From: Allomuricauda sp. NBRC 101325
Lineage (GTDB): Bacteria; Bacteroidota; Bacteroidia; Flavobacteriales; Flavobacteriaceae
Direction: 5' to 3'
DNA length: 64,000 bases
Assembly (NCBI RefSeq): GCF_030268205.1
Contig: NZ_BSQF01000005.1
Span: forward strand, 62,001-126,000
This document shows positions 52,484-61,145 of this stretch, piece by piece. Below the pieces are notes generated by a model. It ran no database searches. It was not told the origin of the DNA and saw only the letters and a list, made by a program, of their open reading frames with translations. Position numbers and translations under genes: made by a program. Each line of letters starts with the position of its first letter. The first letter of the stretch is position 1.

Positions 52484-53209
52484 ATGATCAAAACTCAAGA
52501 TTTCATCTACGAAGGCGATGGAAAAACCTACCAAGGGGTACTCGCTTTTGATGACAGCCACACAAAAAAACGACCCGCGATAATGGTATCCCATACGTGG
52601 TCGGGACAATCGCAATTTGAAGCGGACAAAGCCATTGCATTGGCGGAACTTGGTTACCTAGGTGTTGCCATTGATGTTTATGGTAAAGGAAAAAGAGCAA
52701 AGGATGCCACAGAAGCCGAAGCGCTGATGATGGAATTGCAGGAAGACCGTCAAGAATTGCTCAACCGTCTTCTTCTAGCCTTAAATGCCATTAAAAAACA
52801 CGAGCTTGCCGATACTGCCAATATTGGAATCATAGGCTTTTGTTTTGGTGGAAAATGCGCATTGGATTTAGCACGTTCAGGAGTGGACATTAAAGCTTCG
52901 GTGTGTTTCCACGGTATTTTTGACCCACCTGGATTGGAGCAAGAGGAAGAAGTGGATATAAAAGCCAAAATCTTGGTGCTCCATGGTTGGGAAGACCCTT
53001 TTGCCTTTCCAAAAGACATTGCAGCATTGGGGTACGAACTTACCGAGCGTAATGCCATTTGGGAAATTGATGTGTTTGGACACACGGGCCACGCCTTTAC
53101 CAATCCGAATGCCAATGCACCCGACGATGGCATGATGTACAATCCATTGGCCACTGACCGCTCTTGGCTTAGAATGTCAAACTTTTTTGAAGAGGTTTTT
53201 GCCGACTAA
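52484..53209 (+). CDS. Dienelactone hydrolase family protein
   Basis: A 241-residue alpha/beta-hydrolase. Nucleophile elbow IIGFCFGGKCALDLA (Cys about residue 117), Asp in VLHGWEDPFAFP and His in VFGHTGHAFTNP form the Cys-Asp-His triad of dienelactone hydrolases. No signal peptide. The specific ester or lactone is unknown. The last 33 bp overlap the convergent DoxX gene. Confidence 0.93.
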   Translation: MIKTQDFIYEGDGKTYQGVLAFDDSHTKKRPAIMVSHTWSGQSQFEADKAIALAELGYLGVAIDVYGKGKRAKDATEAEALMMELQEDRQELLNRLLLALNAIKKHELADTANIGIIGFCFGGKCALDLARSGVDIKASVCFHGIFDPPGLEQEEEVDIKAKILVLHGWEDPFAFPKDIAALGYELTERNAIWEIDVFGHTGHAFTNPNANAPDDGMMYNPLATDRSWLRMSNFFEEVFAD

Positions 53210-53668
53210 CATTCGTAACGGCAGGCTTTCCTTTTCTTCACTCGACGCTTCAACAGCGTTTTCTGTTACCCTTTTTCTTTCATAAATGGAAATAAGGGCA
53301 GCTATGATTATGAGGTTTTTGAAAATATACTGACCCACCAAACTCAAACCAAATGCACCTTGTGCAAATACTTGGTCTGGAAAGAAAAACAAGGGTGTAA
53401 AGGTCAAGATCATGTGAACCAAAGCAGCCATGATCGCATACCTTCGAAACAGACCCAAAACCAAAAGAATCCCCAAGCCGACTTCCCAAACCGCCAATAA
53501 AAACAAGGCCACATCATCGGCCATAAGGCCAAACGTAAGTTGATGTATGGTATTTTTGGCCAAATCTTCGGCTGGACTTAAATGTGGGATAAACTTTAAG
53601 GCCCCAAACCATAGGTACACTAGACCTATGGCTATGGAAATCAATTGGTTTTTGAGGTTTTGTTTCAT
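53177..53668 (-). CDS. DoxX-like membrane protein
   Basis: A 163-residue protein with four helices; helix 1 LISIAIGLVYLWFGALKFIP and the following ADVALFLLAVWEVGLGILLV are typical of DoxX-family proteins. Function unknown (some are tied to thiosulfate or oxidative metabolism). The N-terminal Lys is preceded by a start at 53668. It overlaps the dienelactone hydrolase gene by 33 bp. Confidence 0.85.
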   Translation of the reverse strand: MKQNLKNQLISIAIGLVYLWFGALKFIPHLSPAEDLAKNTIHQLTFGLMADDVALFLLAVWEVGLGILLVLGLFRRYAIMAALVHMILTFTPLFFFPDQVFAQGAFGLSLVGQYIFKNLIIIAALISIYERKRVTENAVEASSEEKESLPLRMLVGKNLFKKV

Positions 53669-53680
53669 TATTTACGCGTT

Positions 53681-54826
53681 TTAACTTTTAAACTCGTCCA
53701 TTAATTCAGGATCTACCTTTACTTTTTTGTTTGAAAAACGATAGGATACTCCCACATTGATCAAATAATCCGCGAAGGCTGCATCCCCATTTCTAGGATT
53801 GCCAGTCAGTTCTTCGGTCTGTTTATCGGTAACACTTTGCGGACGATCTCTGCGAACGGCAAATGGTACATTCAAGTTTAAACTGAAATTATCTTTCATG
53901 AATGCAATCCCTGGATCAATGGACACTACGTTTCCTGGTCTTCTGAATCCTTCATTTCCACCAATCAAATCTTTAACGGGCACTCCTTCATAGCGGGCTC
54001 CCAAAGATGTGGAAATGGTGTTGGACAACATCAAACTGGCTCCTGCCCTAACCGAAAATTGGTCTGGCACGGCCATAATGGCCTCATTCTGTAAAATTGG
54101 ACTCAAGGTTTCACGAAACGTACGGGTTCCGTTGGTCTCCCTTGGGTTGATCAAATAAAATCCACCTCCATAGGCAAATAGTTTTTCGGCAATTTTCTGA
54201 TAGAATTGAAAATCAACAGTGATACCAAAACCACCATCTCCTGGTTGAATACTTTGATCAACAGGGCGAACCTGAGGACTTCCATCTGGCCCCACATTGT
54301 AAAAAATGTCCGAGGCATTGTAGTTTCCAGTGGGTAATTTAAGTCCCAAACCCACTGCAATATTTCCATTCTGATGTTTTTCCAAGTCCAACAGCCAGTA
54401 GCCTACTCCTACCCGAATATCGGCCAATCCTCTTGAAAAGGTCATGTTTCGTTCCTCACGACCATGCTCATATAAAGAGGAACGGGTATTGATCACCGTT
54501 GGAATAGTGATACTTGTGTACAATCTTTCTGTGATTCCGTAAGTCAAAAAGAAATCCCATGAATGTGAATGGTTGATCACCTCAGAACCATTTGCAACGC
54601 GATCTGGTTCTTCTTCGGTACCCCTAAAATGACGGAACGATTTAAAATAGCGGTAATTGGTTCCAATTTGAATGTCGCCTGGACCCAATAAATTGTTTTC
54701 CAACGTATTTCCCACACATGAAGAAAAATGACGAATGGCCACACAGCCCTGTGCCTTAGCTGAATGGATACCTACAAATGAGGTAATAATACATAGTGAA
54801 ATGATTAGTGTTTTTGTTTTTTTCAT
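53681..54826 (-). CDS. Outer-membrane beta-barrel protein (transporter/Phenol_MetA_deg-like)
   Basis: 381 residues from the ATG at 54826. Signal peptide ending at SAKAQG, then amphipathic strands such as DIQIGTNYRYFKSFRHF, RLYTSITIPTVINTR, GLADIRVGVGYWLL and a C-terminal LINVGVSYRFS barrel strand. The pattern of a soluble plug-free barrel with paired Cys near the start (GCVAIRHFSSCVGN) is seen in flavobacterial 'transporter' proteins. Substrate unknown. A short 12 bp gap separates it from DoxX. Confidence 0.78.
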   Translation of the reverse strand: MKKTKTLIISLCIITSFVGIHSAKAQGCVAIRHFSSCVGNTLENNLLGPGDIQIGTNYRYFKSFRHFRGTEEEPDRVANGSEVINHSHSWDFFLTYGITERLYTSITIPTVINTRSSLYEHGREERNMTFSRGLADIRVGVGYWLLDLEKHQNGNIAVGLGLKLPTGNYNASDIFYNVGPDGSPQVRPVDQSIQPGDGGFGITVDFQFYQKIAEKLFAYGGGFYLINPRETNGTRTFRETLSPILQNEAIMAVPDQFSVRAGASLMLSNTISTSLGARYEGVPVKDLIGGNEGFRRPGNVVSIDPGIAFMKDNFSLNLNVPFAVRRDRPQSVTDKQTEELTGNPRNGDAAFADYLINVGVSYRFSNKKVKVDPELMDEFKS

Positions 54827-55020
54827 TAGGCTTAGTTGATTGATTGTTGCCAAAACCCTGATTAAAAGGGCAATGGCAATATTGTTTGTTTTGTTCAAAG
54901 CCAAAATAGACTTATCCCAGACTCAGAAAGGCTAACGGAAGGGTAAAAAACATTAACAAAGGGTTAACAACCTTAATCAAGCATTAACCAATGCTGATCA
55001 AAGCATAATGTAAGAGAAAA

Positions 55021-55632
55021 TCAATCTTTTGAACGATAAATATCGGGCAAGCGCAAATCGAACTTTACGGCAACGAGCCTTAAGGAAATTACCACCAAAA
55101 TGGCGGCGATATAGGCATAGCTTTCATTTATGGGCAATTGAACCAGTAAAAAATAACTTGCCCCTCCCAAAATACAAGCCGAAGCATATATTTCTTTCCT
55201 AAAAATAACAGGGATTTCATTACAGAGAATATCCCGTATCACACCACCAAAACAGGCCGTCATGGTGCCCAAAAAGATGCACATAATGGGCAAAAGTTCT
55301 GCTTCCAAGCCTTTTTCAATACCGACCATGGTGTATAATCCAATCCCGATGGTATCGAACAGAAACAAGGATTTTCGAAGATATTTGAGCTTGTTCACAA
55401 AGATGATGGCAAACACCACCGAAATCAAAATGGTGATCACATAGGTTAGATCCTGCATCCATCCTACCGGCGTATTTCCGATGAGCAGATCTCGCAAGGT
55501 GCCCCCACCAATGGCCGTAACAAATGCAATAATGAGAACCCCGAACAAATCCAATCGTTTTTCCATAGCGACCAAAACCCCCGAAATGGCAAAGGCCACT
55601 GTTCCCAAAATATCTATGGTTTGATACAGCAT
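55021..55632 (-). CDS. TRIC-family cation channel protein (UPF0126)
   Basis: A 203-residue protein with seven helices in two homologous halves; each half has the characteristic loop, GGGTLRDLLIGNTPVGWM (about residue 42) and FGGVIRDILCNEIPVIF (about 128). Bacterial TRIC homologues form trimeric potassium-permeable channels. Two bp separate it from the upstream RDD gene. Confidence 0.93.
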   Translation of the reverse strand: MLYQTIDILGTVAFAISGVLVAMEKRLDLFGVLIIAFVTAIGGGTLRDLLIGNTPVGWMQDLTYVITILISVVFAIIFVNKLKYLRKSLFLFDTIGIGLYTMVGIEKGLEAELLPIMCIFLGTMTACFGGVIRDILCNEIPVIFRKEIYASACILGGASYFLLVQLPINESYAYIAAILVVISLRLVAVKFDLRLPDIYRSKD

Positions 55633-55634
55633 GA

Positions 55635-56351
55635 TTACATTTTTTGGGTGTAGTAGTTATAATCCTTGATCACCACGTCCACAAATTCTATGGGTTTCAT
55701 TGTGGTTTGAATTCCCGTGACTTCTTTGATGCGATTATCCAAGGAAACAATAATATTGTGGTTCCCATTTAGTTTGGCACTATCGAACAACTCTTTTATG
55801 GTCTGAATTTCCCTATCTTTAAACACCGTGACCTGTGAAAATGTAGGTTGATAGTCTTCTGGCAAATCTCGAAGTAAAGTATCATGAAGAGAAACCCGTT
55901 TCTTTTCACTGATTACCGTAGTTCCCGCTGCAATATCCCCAAGTCGTTGTCCCTTGCCCCGCAATAATATGGTCAATACGGCACCACCTCCAGAGGTCAA
56001 AGTCACATCGATAATTCGAAGTGCCCAGCGCACAAAATAGTTCGCAAAATTGGGTTTGGAACCATCCAATTTTACCACACGAAGCGACATGGCACCCTTG
56101 CCTACGGTTTTTCCGTTCATCAAGGTTTCAAACAAAAGATAATAGAGAAAAGCAGGAATGGAAAGTATCAAATAAAATGCCCATTGATCTTCAAATTCAA
56201 TGTCCAAAGAGGCCAAAAAAACAAAGACCAAAATGGTATAGACCCCTATTATAAAACTATCGATGATATAGGCCAACATACGCTCGCCCAAATTGGAGGT
56301 GTTTTGATGTATGGTTATATTTTGGGCCGTTTCTATTTGAAATTGTTCCAT
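55635..56351 (-). CDS. RDD family membrane protein
   Basis: A 238-residue protein. The RDD domain starts NLGERMLAYIIDSFIIGVYT with Arg and two Asp at conserved positions, then ALRIIDVTLTSGGG near helix 3, and GQRLGDIAAGTTVIS. Three helices in all, with a cytoplasmic C-terminal domain of about 90 residues. RDD proteins are of unclear, possibly transport, function. Divergent from the SpoIIM gene, with a 34 bp gap. Confidence 0.92.
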   Translation of the reverse strand: MEQFQIETAQNITIHQNTSNLGERMLAYIIDSFIIGVYTILVFVFLASLDIEFEDQWAFYLILSIPAFLYYLLFETLMNGKTVGKGAMSLRVVKLDGSKPNFANYFVRWALRIIDVTLTSGGGAVLTILLRGKGQRLGDIAAGTTVISEKKRVSLHDTLLRDLPEDYQPTFSQVTVFKDREIQTIKELFDSAKLNGNHNIIVSLDNRIKEVTGIQTTMKPIEFVDVVIKDYNYYTQKM

Positions 56352-56385
56352 ATTTTAGTTTCTTTACTTACAAACTAACCATTTA

Positions 56386-57366
56386 ATGCGAGAGGCCGCT
56401 TTTGTAAAGCAAAATAAGGATAAATGGGCCGCTTTTGAAAATGCCCTGAACAATAAAGGACTACTTCATCCGGATAAGCTTTCGGATCTGTACATTGAGA
56501 TCACCGACCACCTCAGTTACGCCAAAACCTTTTATCCCAATAGCAACACACAATTTTATTTGAATTCGCTGGCCTCACAAGCGCACCAAAAAATCTATAA
56601 AACCAAACGGGAATCCAAGAACCGTATTGTCCATTTTTGGAAAACAGAATTTCCCCTAATGTTCTCCCAACATCATCGTGAATTGTTGATTGCATTTTTG
56701 GTCTTTGCCTTTTTTGCAACCGTGGGTGCATTTTCTGCAGCCAACGAAGGGGATTTTGTCCGTTCCATTTTGGGAAATGGATATGTGAACATGACTTTGG
56801 AGAATATTGAAAAAGGAGATCCCATGGCCGTTTACAAGCAACAAGGAGCCTTTAATATGTTTTTGGGCATTACCATCAACAATATTAAGGTCGCGGTGTA
56901 TGCTTTTTCGTTCGGAATATTTTTAGGGATCGGCACCTTAATGGTGTTGTTGCAAAATGGGATCATGTTGGGCAGTTTTCAGTACTTTTTTTATGAGAAG
57001 GGGCTTCTCTGGGAATCGGCCCGGACCATTTGGATCCATGGTACCATTGAAATTTCCGTGATCATTATTGCAGGTTGTGCAGGACTTGTTTTGGCCAATG
57101 GCATTCTTTTCCCAGGCACCTACACCCGATTGGAATCTTTTAAAAGAGGGGTCAAGAACGGACTGAAAATTATGGTGAGTACCGTGCCCTTTTTTATTAT
57201 CGCAGGCTTTTTGGAAGGATTTGTGACCCGACACACCGAAATGCCCGATTGGCTGGCAATTTTTATCATTACGGCCTCGTTAAGCCTTATCATATATTAT
57301 TACATTTTGTACCCATACCAAATCAAAAGAAAAACAGCTTATGCAAACACCACAGAGCTATATTGA
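56386..57366 (+). CDS. SpoIIM-family membrane protein
   Basis: A 326-residue protein. A soluble N-terminal region is followed by about six helices; helices 2-5 match stage II sporulation protein M (FLGITINNIKVAVYAFSFGI, LQNGIMLGSFQYFFYEKGLL, SARTIWIHGTIEISVIII). Non-sporulating Bacteroidetes keep this protein near RDD genes; function unknown. The next gene's start lies 26 bp inside its end. Confidence 0.9.
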   Translation: MREAAFVKQNKDKWAAFENALNNKGLLHPDKLSDLYIEITDHLSYAKTFYPNSNTQFYLNSLASQAHQKIYKTKRESKNRIVHFWKTEFPLMFSQHHRELLIAFLVFAFFATVGAFSAANEGDFVRSILGNGYVNMTLENIEKGDPMAVYKQQGAFNMFLGITINNIKVAVYAFSFGIFLGIGTLMVLLQNGIMLGSFQYFFYEKGLLWESARTIWIHGTIEISVIIIAGCAGLVLANGILFPGTYTRLESFKRGVKNGLKIMVSTVPFFIIAGFLEGFVTRHTEMPDWLAIFIITASLSLIIYYYILYPYQIKRKTAYANTTELY

Positions 57367-58228
57367 GTTTAAAAAGCAACGTGAATTGGGGGAAATTCTC
57401 TCTGACACGTTTGGATTTATACGCAACCAATTCAAACCCTTTTTTGGAACCATTCTTAAAATTGTAGGCCCATATATTTTGGTAATGTTGATTGCCATGG
57501 GTTTTTATATGTACAGTGTTGGGGATATTTTTAGTGTGGCCACTGTTTACAATTCAGTTCCCGATATGTCTCCGATCATAATGATAGCGGCCGTTTTGGT
57601 GCTAATGTTCAGTTCCATTGCCGCTTACGTTTTGGCACAAGGGACCGTGCTGTATTACATTAAATCCTATATCGCCAATAATGGGGTTGCCAATTACGAA
57701 GAAGTGCACAAAGAAGTGTACCGATCCTTTTGGTCCTTGATAGGGTTGGGCATTTTGGTCGGTTTATCGGTTTTTGTAGGGATGTTGTTCTGTTTTATCC
57801 CGGGCATTTATTTGGCCGTTCCACTTTCCATATCTTTTGCCACACTGGTCTTTCTAAAGAAAGATGTAATGGAGTCTTACAATTACAGCTTTACCTTGAT
57901 CAAGGAAAATTGGTGGATCACCTTTGCAACCCTATTGGTTATTTACATTATTGTGGTTGTTGCCTCCTATGCCTTTAGCTTGCCCACCGTAATTTACATG
58001 TGGATCAAGATGGGTATTTTTTCTGGGGAAATGGATGCCGAAAACTTTAACCTCTTCAATGACCCAGTGTATTTGATCCTGAACGTGTTCAGTACCTTGA
58101 TTCAATTTTTAATGAATATCATCCTTTTGGTTTCAACTGCATTTATATTTTTTAACCTCAACGAAAAGAAAAACTTTACGGGTACCTTTGAACGAATCGA
58201 CAACTTGGGGAAATCTTCAGAGGATTAA
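57341..58228 (+). CDS. Membrane protein of the SpoIIM-MoxR operon, unknown function
   Basis: A 295-residue protein with six helices (first about 42-62, VGPYILVMLIAMGFYMY). A cytoplasmic N-terminus contains FKKQRELGEILSDTFGFIR, which resembles the glycerophosphodiesterase membrane-domain-like family of such operons. No catalytic motif. It overlaps the SpoIIM gene by 26 bp and abuts the DUF4129 gene (stop at 58226-58228, next ATG at 58229). Confidence 0.8.
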   Translation: MQTPQSYIEFKKQRELGEILSDTFGFIRNQFKPFFGTILKIVGPYILVMLIAMGFYMYSVGDIFSVATVYNSVPDMSPIIMIAAVLVLMFSSIAAYVLAQGTVLYYIKSYIANNGVANYEEVHKEVYRSFWSLIGLGILVGLSVFVGMLFCFIPGIYLAVPLSISFATLVFLKKDVMESYNYSFTLIKENWWITFATLLVIYIIVVVASYAFSLPTVIYMWIKMGIFSGEMDAENFNLFNDPVYLILNVFSTLIQFLMNIILLVSTAFIFFNLNEKKNFTGTFERIDNLGKSSED

Positions 58229-58963
58229 ATGCTACGAACATTGCTTTTAGGAATTTTACTTTTTTGTGCAACTTCCATTTTTGCGCAACAGGATTCCATT
58301 GTGCAATATGACACATCAACCATTGAACCCCTAAAAGTCAGTGAAGATGATTTAAGTGCCTACCGGAACAACGAGGATTTCAATTATGAAATGGTGGAGC
58401 AAGAATCCACTTGGTTTGATGATGTGAAAAATTGGTTCTACAATATTTTCCAACAGCTTTTTGAATGGATTTTTGGAGTGGAAAAAGCAACCAGTTTTTT
58501 GGCCACCTTCCTGCAGATACTCCCCTATTTGTTATTGGCATTGTTTCTCTATCTGGTCATTCGGTTTTTTGTTAACACCCATGCACGTTCGGTGCTTCTG
58601 AACAAGAAGAATCCCAATACGGTATCGCTTTCCGAAGAAGAACGCATCATCAAAACCGAGGATATTGAACAACTCATCAAAGATGCTTTGGCAATCAACG
58701 ATTATCGGTTGGCCATTCGATATTACTATTTGCTCATTCTAAAGCAGTTATCGGAACGAAATTTAATTGATTGGCAGCGGCAAAAAACCAACGACGATTA
58801 TATCGGGGAACTTTCCAATCCCGAATTAAAAAACACCTTTGGCAGGGCCACCTTTTTGTACGATTACATTTGGTACGGAGCGTTCGCCATTGACCAAGAA
58901 CGGTACGCCCAAGTGGAGCAGGTATTTGTAACCCTAAAAAAAACGATCAACGGAAATGTTTAA
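58229..58963 (+). CDS. DUF4129 protein
   Basis: 244 residues. N-terminal signal-like helix (LLLGILLFCATSIFAQQ), soluble acidic stretch, one membrane helix (LPYLLLALFLYLVIRFFV, about residues 94-111), then a C-terminal cytoplasmic DUF4129 domain (YRLAIRYYYLLILKQLSERN, TNDDYIGELSNPELKN, YDYIWYGAFAIDQERY). It overlaps the DUF4350 gene by 8 bp. Confidence 0.85.
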   Translation: MLRTLLLGILLFCATSIFAQQDSIVQYDTSTIEPLKVSEDDLSAYRNNEDFNYEMVEQESTWFDDVKNWFYNIFQQLFEWIFGVEKATSFLATFLQILPYLLLALFLYLVIRFFVNTHARSVLLNKKNPNTVSLSEEERIIKTEDIEQLIKDALAINDYRLAIRYYYLLILKQLSERNLIDWQRQKTNDDYIGELSNPELKNTFGRATFLYDYIWYGAFAIDQERYAQVEQVFVTLKKTINGNV

Positions 58964-60170
58964 AAAGGGTTGGGTTTACATAGTGATTGCATTTTTGACC
59001 CTTCTGGGCATATTTGCTTTGGAATACAACAAAACCAAAGACATCAATTGGTTCCCCTCCTATGTTTCCCACCATAAAATACCCTATGGCACCCTTGTTT
59101 TTAATGATTTGATGGAAAAACTTTTTCCCAATTCAATTGAGCAGGTACAGCAACCACCCTTCGAATTTTTAATGCGCAACGACGAAATTGAAGGCACCTA
59201 CCTTTTCGTGAACGAATCCGTGGCTTTTGAAGAAGCAGAGCTGAATACCCTTTTGGATTGGGTGGATACGGGAAATACGCTATTTGTGGCATCCGAATCG
59301 TTTGACCAAACATTGTTGGACACCTTACATCTGGATTTGAAAAGTCTGTACAATACCAGCAAACTAGACCCAACCTTTTACCATCAATTGGTCAACCCCA
59401 ATTTGAGCAACACTCCCATTGCTTTTAAACAAGATTATTATGCAGAAACCTTTGGGGAAATAGATACATTACAAACAGTGGTAATAGGTGAAGTTTACGT
59501 GGAATCCGATAGTACGGAAACCATTTCCAAACATTTCAATATCATAAGACAACCGTTTGGCAGTGGCGAAATCATCCTATCCAGTTTTCCTAAGGCATTT
59601 ACCAATTACTTTATCCTAAAGGATAACAATCGGGAGTATACAGCAGGGGTTTTGTCCTACCTAAATAGAACTGATACCATTTACATGGATAACTTTCACA
59701 AGTCAGGAAAATCGTTCTACACTTCCCCCATGTATCTTTTTTTGAATACCAAAGAATTAAAATGGGCCTATTACCTCATTCTTATTGGAGCATTGGTCTA
59801 TGTTATTTTTGAAGGCAAGCGAAAGCAACGGGCCATTCCTATTGTGGAACCAGTGAAAAACCAAACTTTGGCCTTTACCCGCACCATTGCAGACATGTAT
59901 TTTGAGAATGGGGAACAAAAACTGATTACAGAACACAAGATTGCGTATTTTTTGGACTATATCCGCACCAAGTTGCATTTGCCCACGCAAGAATGGGACG
60001 AAACCTTTTTCAACAATCTGGCATCGCGAAGCAATATGGAATTAGAGGACGTAAAAGCTCTTTTCAGCCTGATGGAAAGATTGCAGGCCAAAGAAAAAAT
60101 TACCAATGAAGAATTGGAAAAACTGAACAAAAATATAGAAGCATTTAAAGCAAAAGCTGATGGAAAATAA
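58956..60170 (+). CDS. DUF4350 protein
   Basis: 404 residues. N-terminal membrane helix (about 5-22), large extracytoplasmic domain with the Rossmann-like DUF4350 signature (PYGTLVFNDLMEKLFP, GEIILSSFPKAFTNYF), second helix (WAYYLILIGALVYVIFEGKR, about 270) and a cytoplasmic C-terminus of coiled, helical character. Usually partnered with MoxR and DUF4129, as here. It overlaps the MoxR gene by 11 bp. Confidence 0.85.
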   Translation: MFKKGWVYIVIAFLTLLGIFALEYNKTKDINWFPSYVSHHKIPYGTLVFNDLMEKLFPNSIEQVQQPPFEFLMRNDEIEGTYLFVNESVAFEEAELNTLLDWVDTGNTLFVASESFDQTLLDTLHLDLKSLYNTSKLDPTFYHQLVNPNLSNTPIAFKQDYYAETFGEIDTLQTVVIGEVYVESDSTETISKHFNIIRQPFGSGEIILSSFPKAFTNYFILKDNNREYTAGVLSYLNRTDTIYMDNFHKSGKSFYTSPMYLFLNTKELKWAYYLILIGALVYVIFEGKRKQRAIPIVEPVKNQTLAFTRTIADMYFENGEQKLITEHKIAYFLDYIRTKLHLPTQEWDETFFNNLASRSNMELEDVKALFSLMERLQAKEKITNEELEKLNKNIEAFKAKADGK

Positions 60171-61143
60171 CGACTTGAACTTTGATAACAGGGTACCTTT
60201 GGAAGAATTGCGTACCACGGTAGACCAAATAAAAAAGGAACTCGCCACCGTGATCGTTGGGCAACATCAATTTATTGAGCTGTTGATCGTCTCCATTTTG
60301 GCCGACGGTCACGCTTTAATAGAAGGTGTTCCAGGAATTGCAAAAACCGTTACTGCCAAATTGTTTGCCAAGACCCTTAAAACAGGTTTTAGCCGAATTC
60401 AGTTTACGCCCGACCTAATGCCCAGTGATATTTTGGGAACTTCAGTATTCAATTCAAAAACAACCGAGTTCGAGTTTAAAAAAGGCCCTATTTTTTCCAA
60501 TATTATCCTGATTGACGAAATTAACCGGGCTCCCGCCAAAACACAGGCTGCCTTGTTCGAGACCATGGAAGAGCGTCAGGCGACCATCGATGGCACCACA
60601 TATCCCATGGGACAACCTTTTATGGTATTGGCCACCCAAAACCCGATTGAACAAGAGGGAACCTATGCGCTTCCGGAGGCACAATTGGACCGTTTTCTAT
60701 TTAAAATAAAAGTGGATTACCCTTCTGTTGAGGAAGAAGTTCAGATCCTACAAACCCATCACGAACGCAAGGCGGAAAAACCGCAAGACCATATTAAAGC
60801 AGTTTTGACTCCTAAAAAGCTTATGGAATTCAAGAAGAACATCCATGAAGTCATCGTAGAAGGAAAGATCATGGATTACATCGCCAAGATCATCTCCCAA
60901 ACACGAAACCATCCACATTTATATTTGGGTGCATCGCCCAGGGCCTCGATTGCCACCTTAACAGCTGCCAAAGCATTTGCCGCTATCTCTGGCCGTGATT
61001 TTGTAATTCCGGAAGATGTGAAAAAAGCCTTGGTGCCCGTACTCAACCATAGGGTAATTTTGACCCCAGAACGCGAAATGGAGGGCATGACCACCGAGAA
61101 TGTGGTTTCCATGATCATGGAATCTGTTGAAATCCCAAGGTAA
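60160..61143 (+). CDS. MoxR-family AAA+ ATPase
   Basis: 327 residues. Walker A EGVPGIAKTVTAKLFA (note A instead of G before KT), Walker B NIILIDEINRAPAKTQAAL, sensor 1 VLATQNPIEQEGTYALPEAQ and sensor 2 LGASPRASIATLTAAKAFAA. MoxR ATPases act as chaperones with DUF58/VWA-type partners. The gene overlaps DUF4350 by 11 bp and is followed 2 bp later by a DUF58 protein, the classic pairing. Confidence 0.95.
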   Translation: MENNDLNFDNRVPLEELRTTVDQIKKELATVIVGQHQFIELLIVSILADGHALIEGVPGIAKTVTAKLFAKTLKTGFSRIQFTPDLMPSDILGTSVFNSKTTEFEFKKGPIFSNIILIDEINRAPAKTQAALFETMEERQATIDGTTYPMGQPFMVLATQNPIEQEGTYALPEAQLDRFLFKIKVDYPSVEEEVQILQTHHERKAEKPQDHIKAVLTPKKLMEFKKNIHEVIVEGKIMDYIAKIISQTRNHPHLYLGASPRASIATLTAAKAFAAISGRDFVIPEDVKKALVPVLNHRVILTPEREMEGMTTENVVSMIMESVEIPR

Positions 61144-61145
61144 CT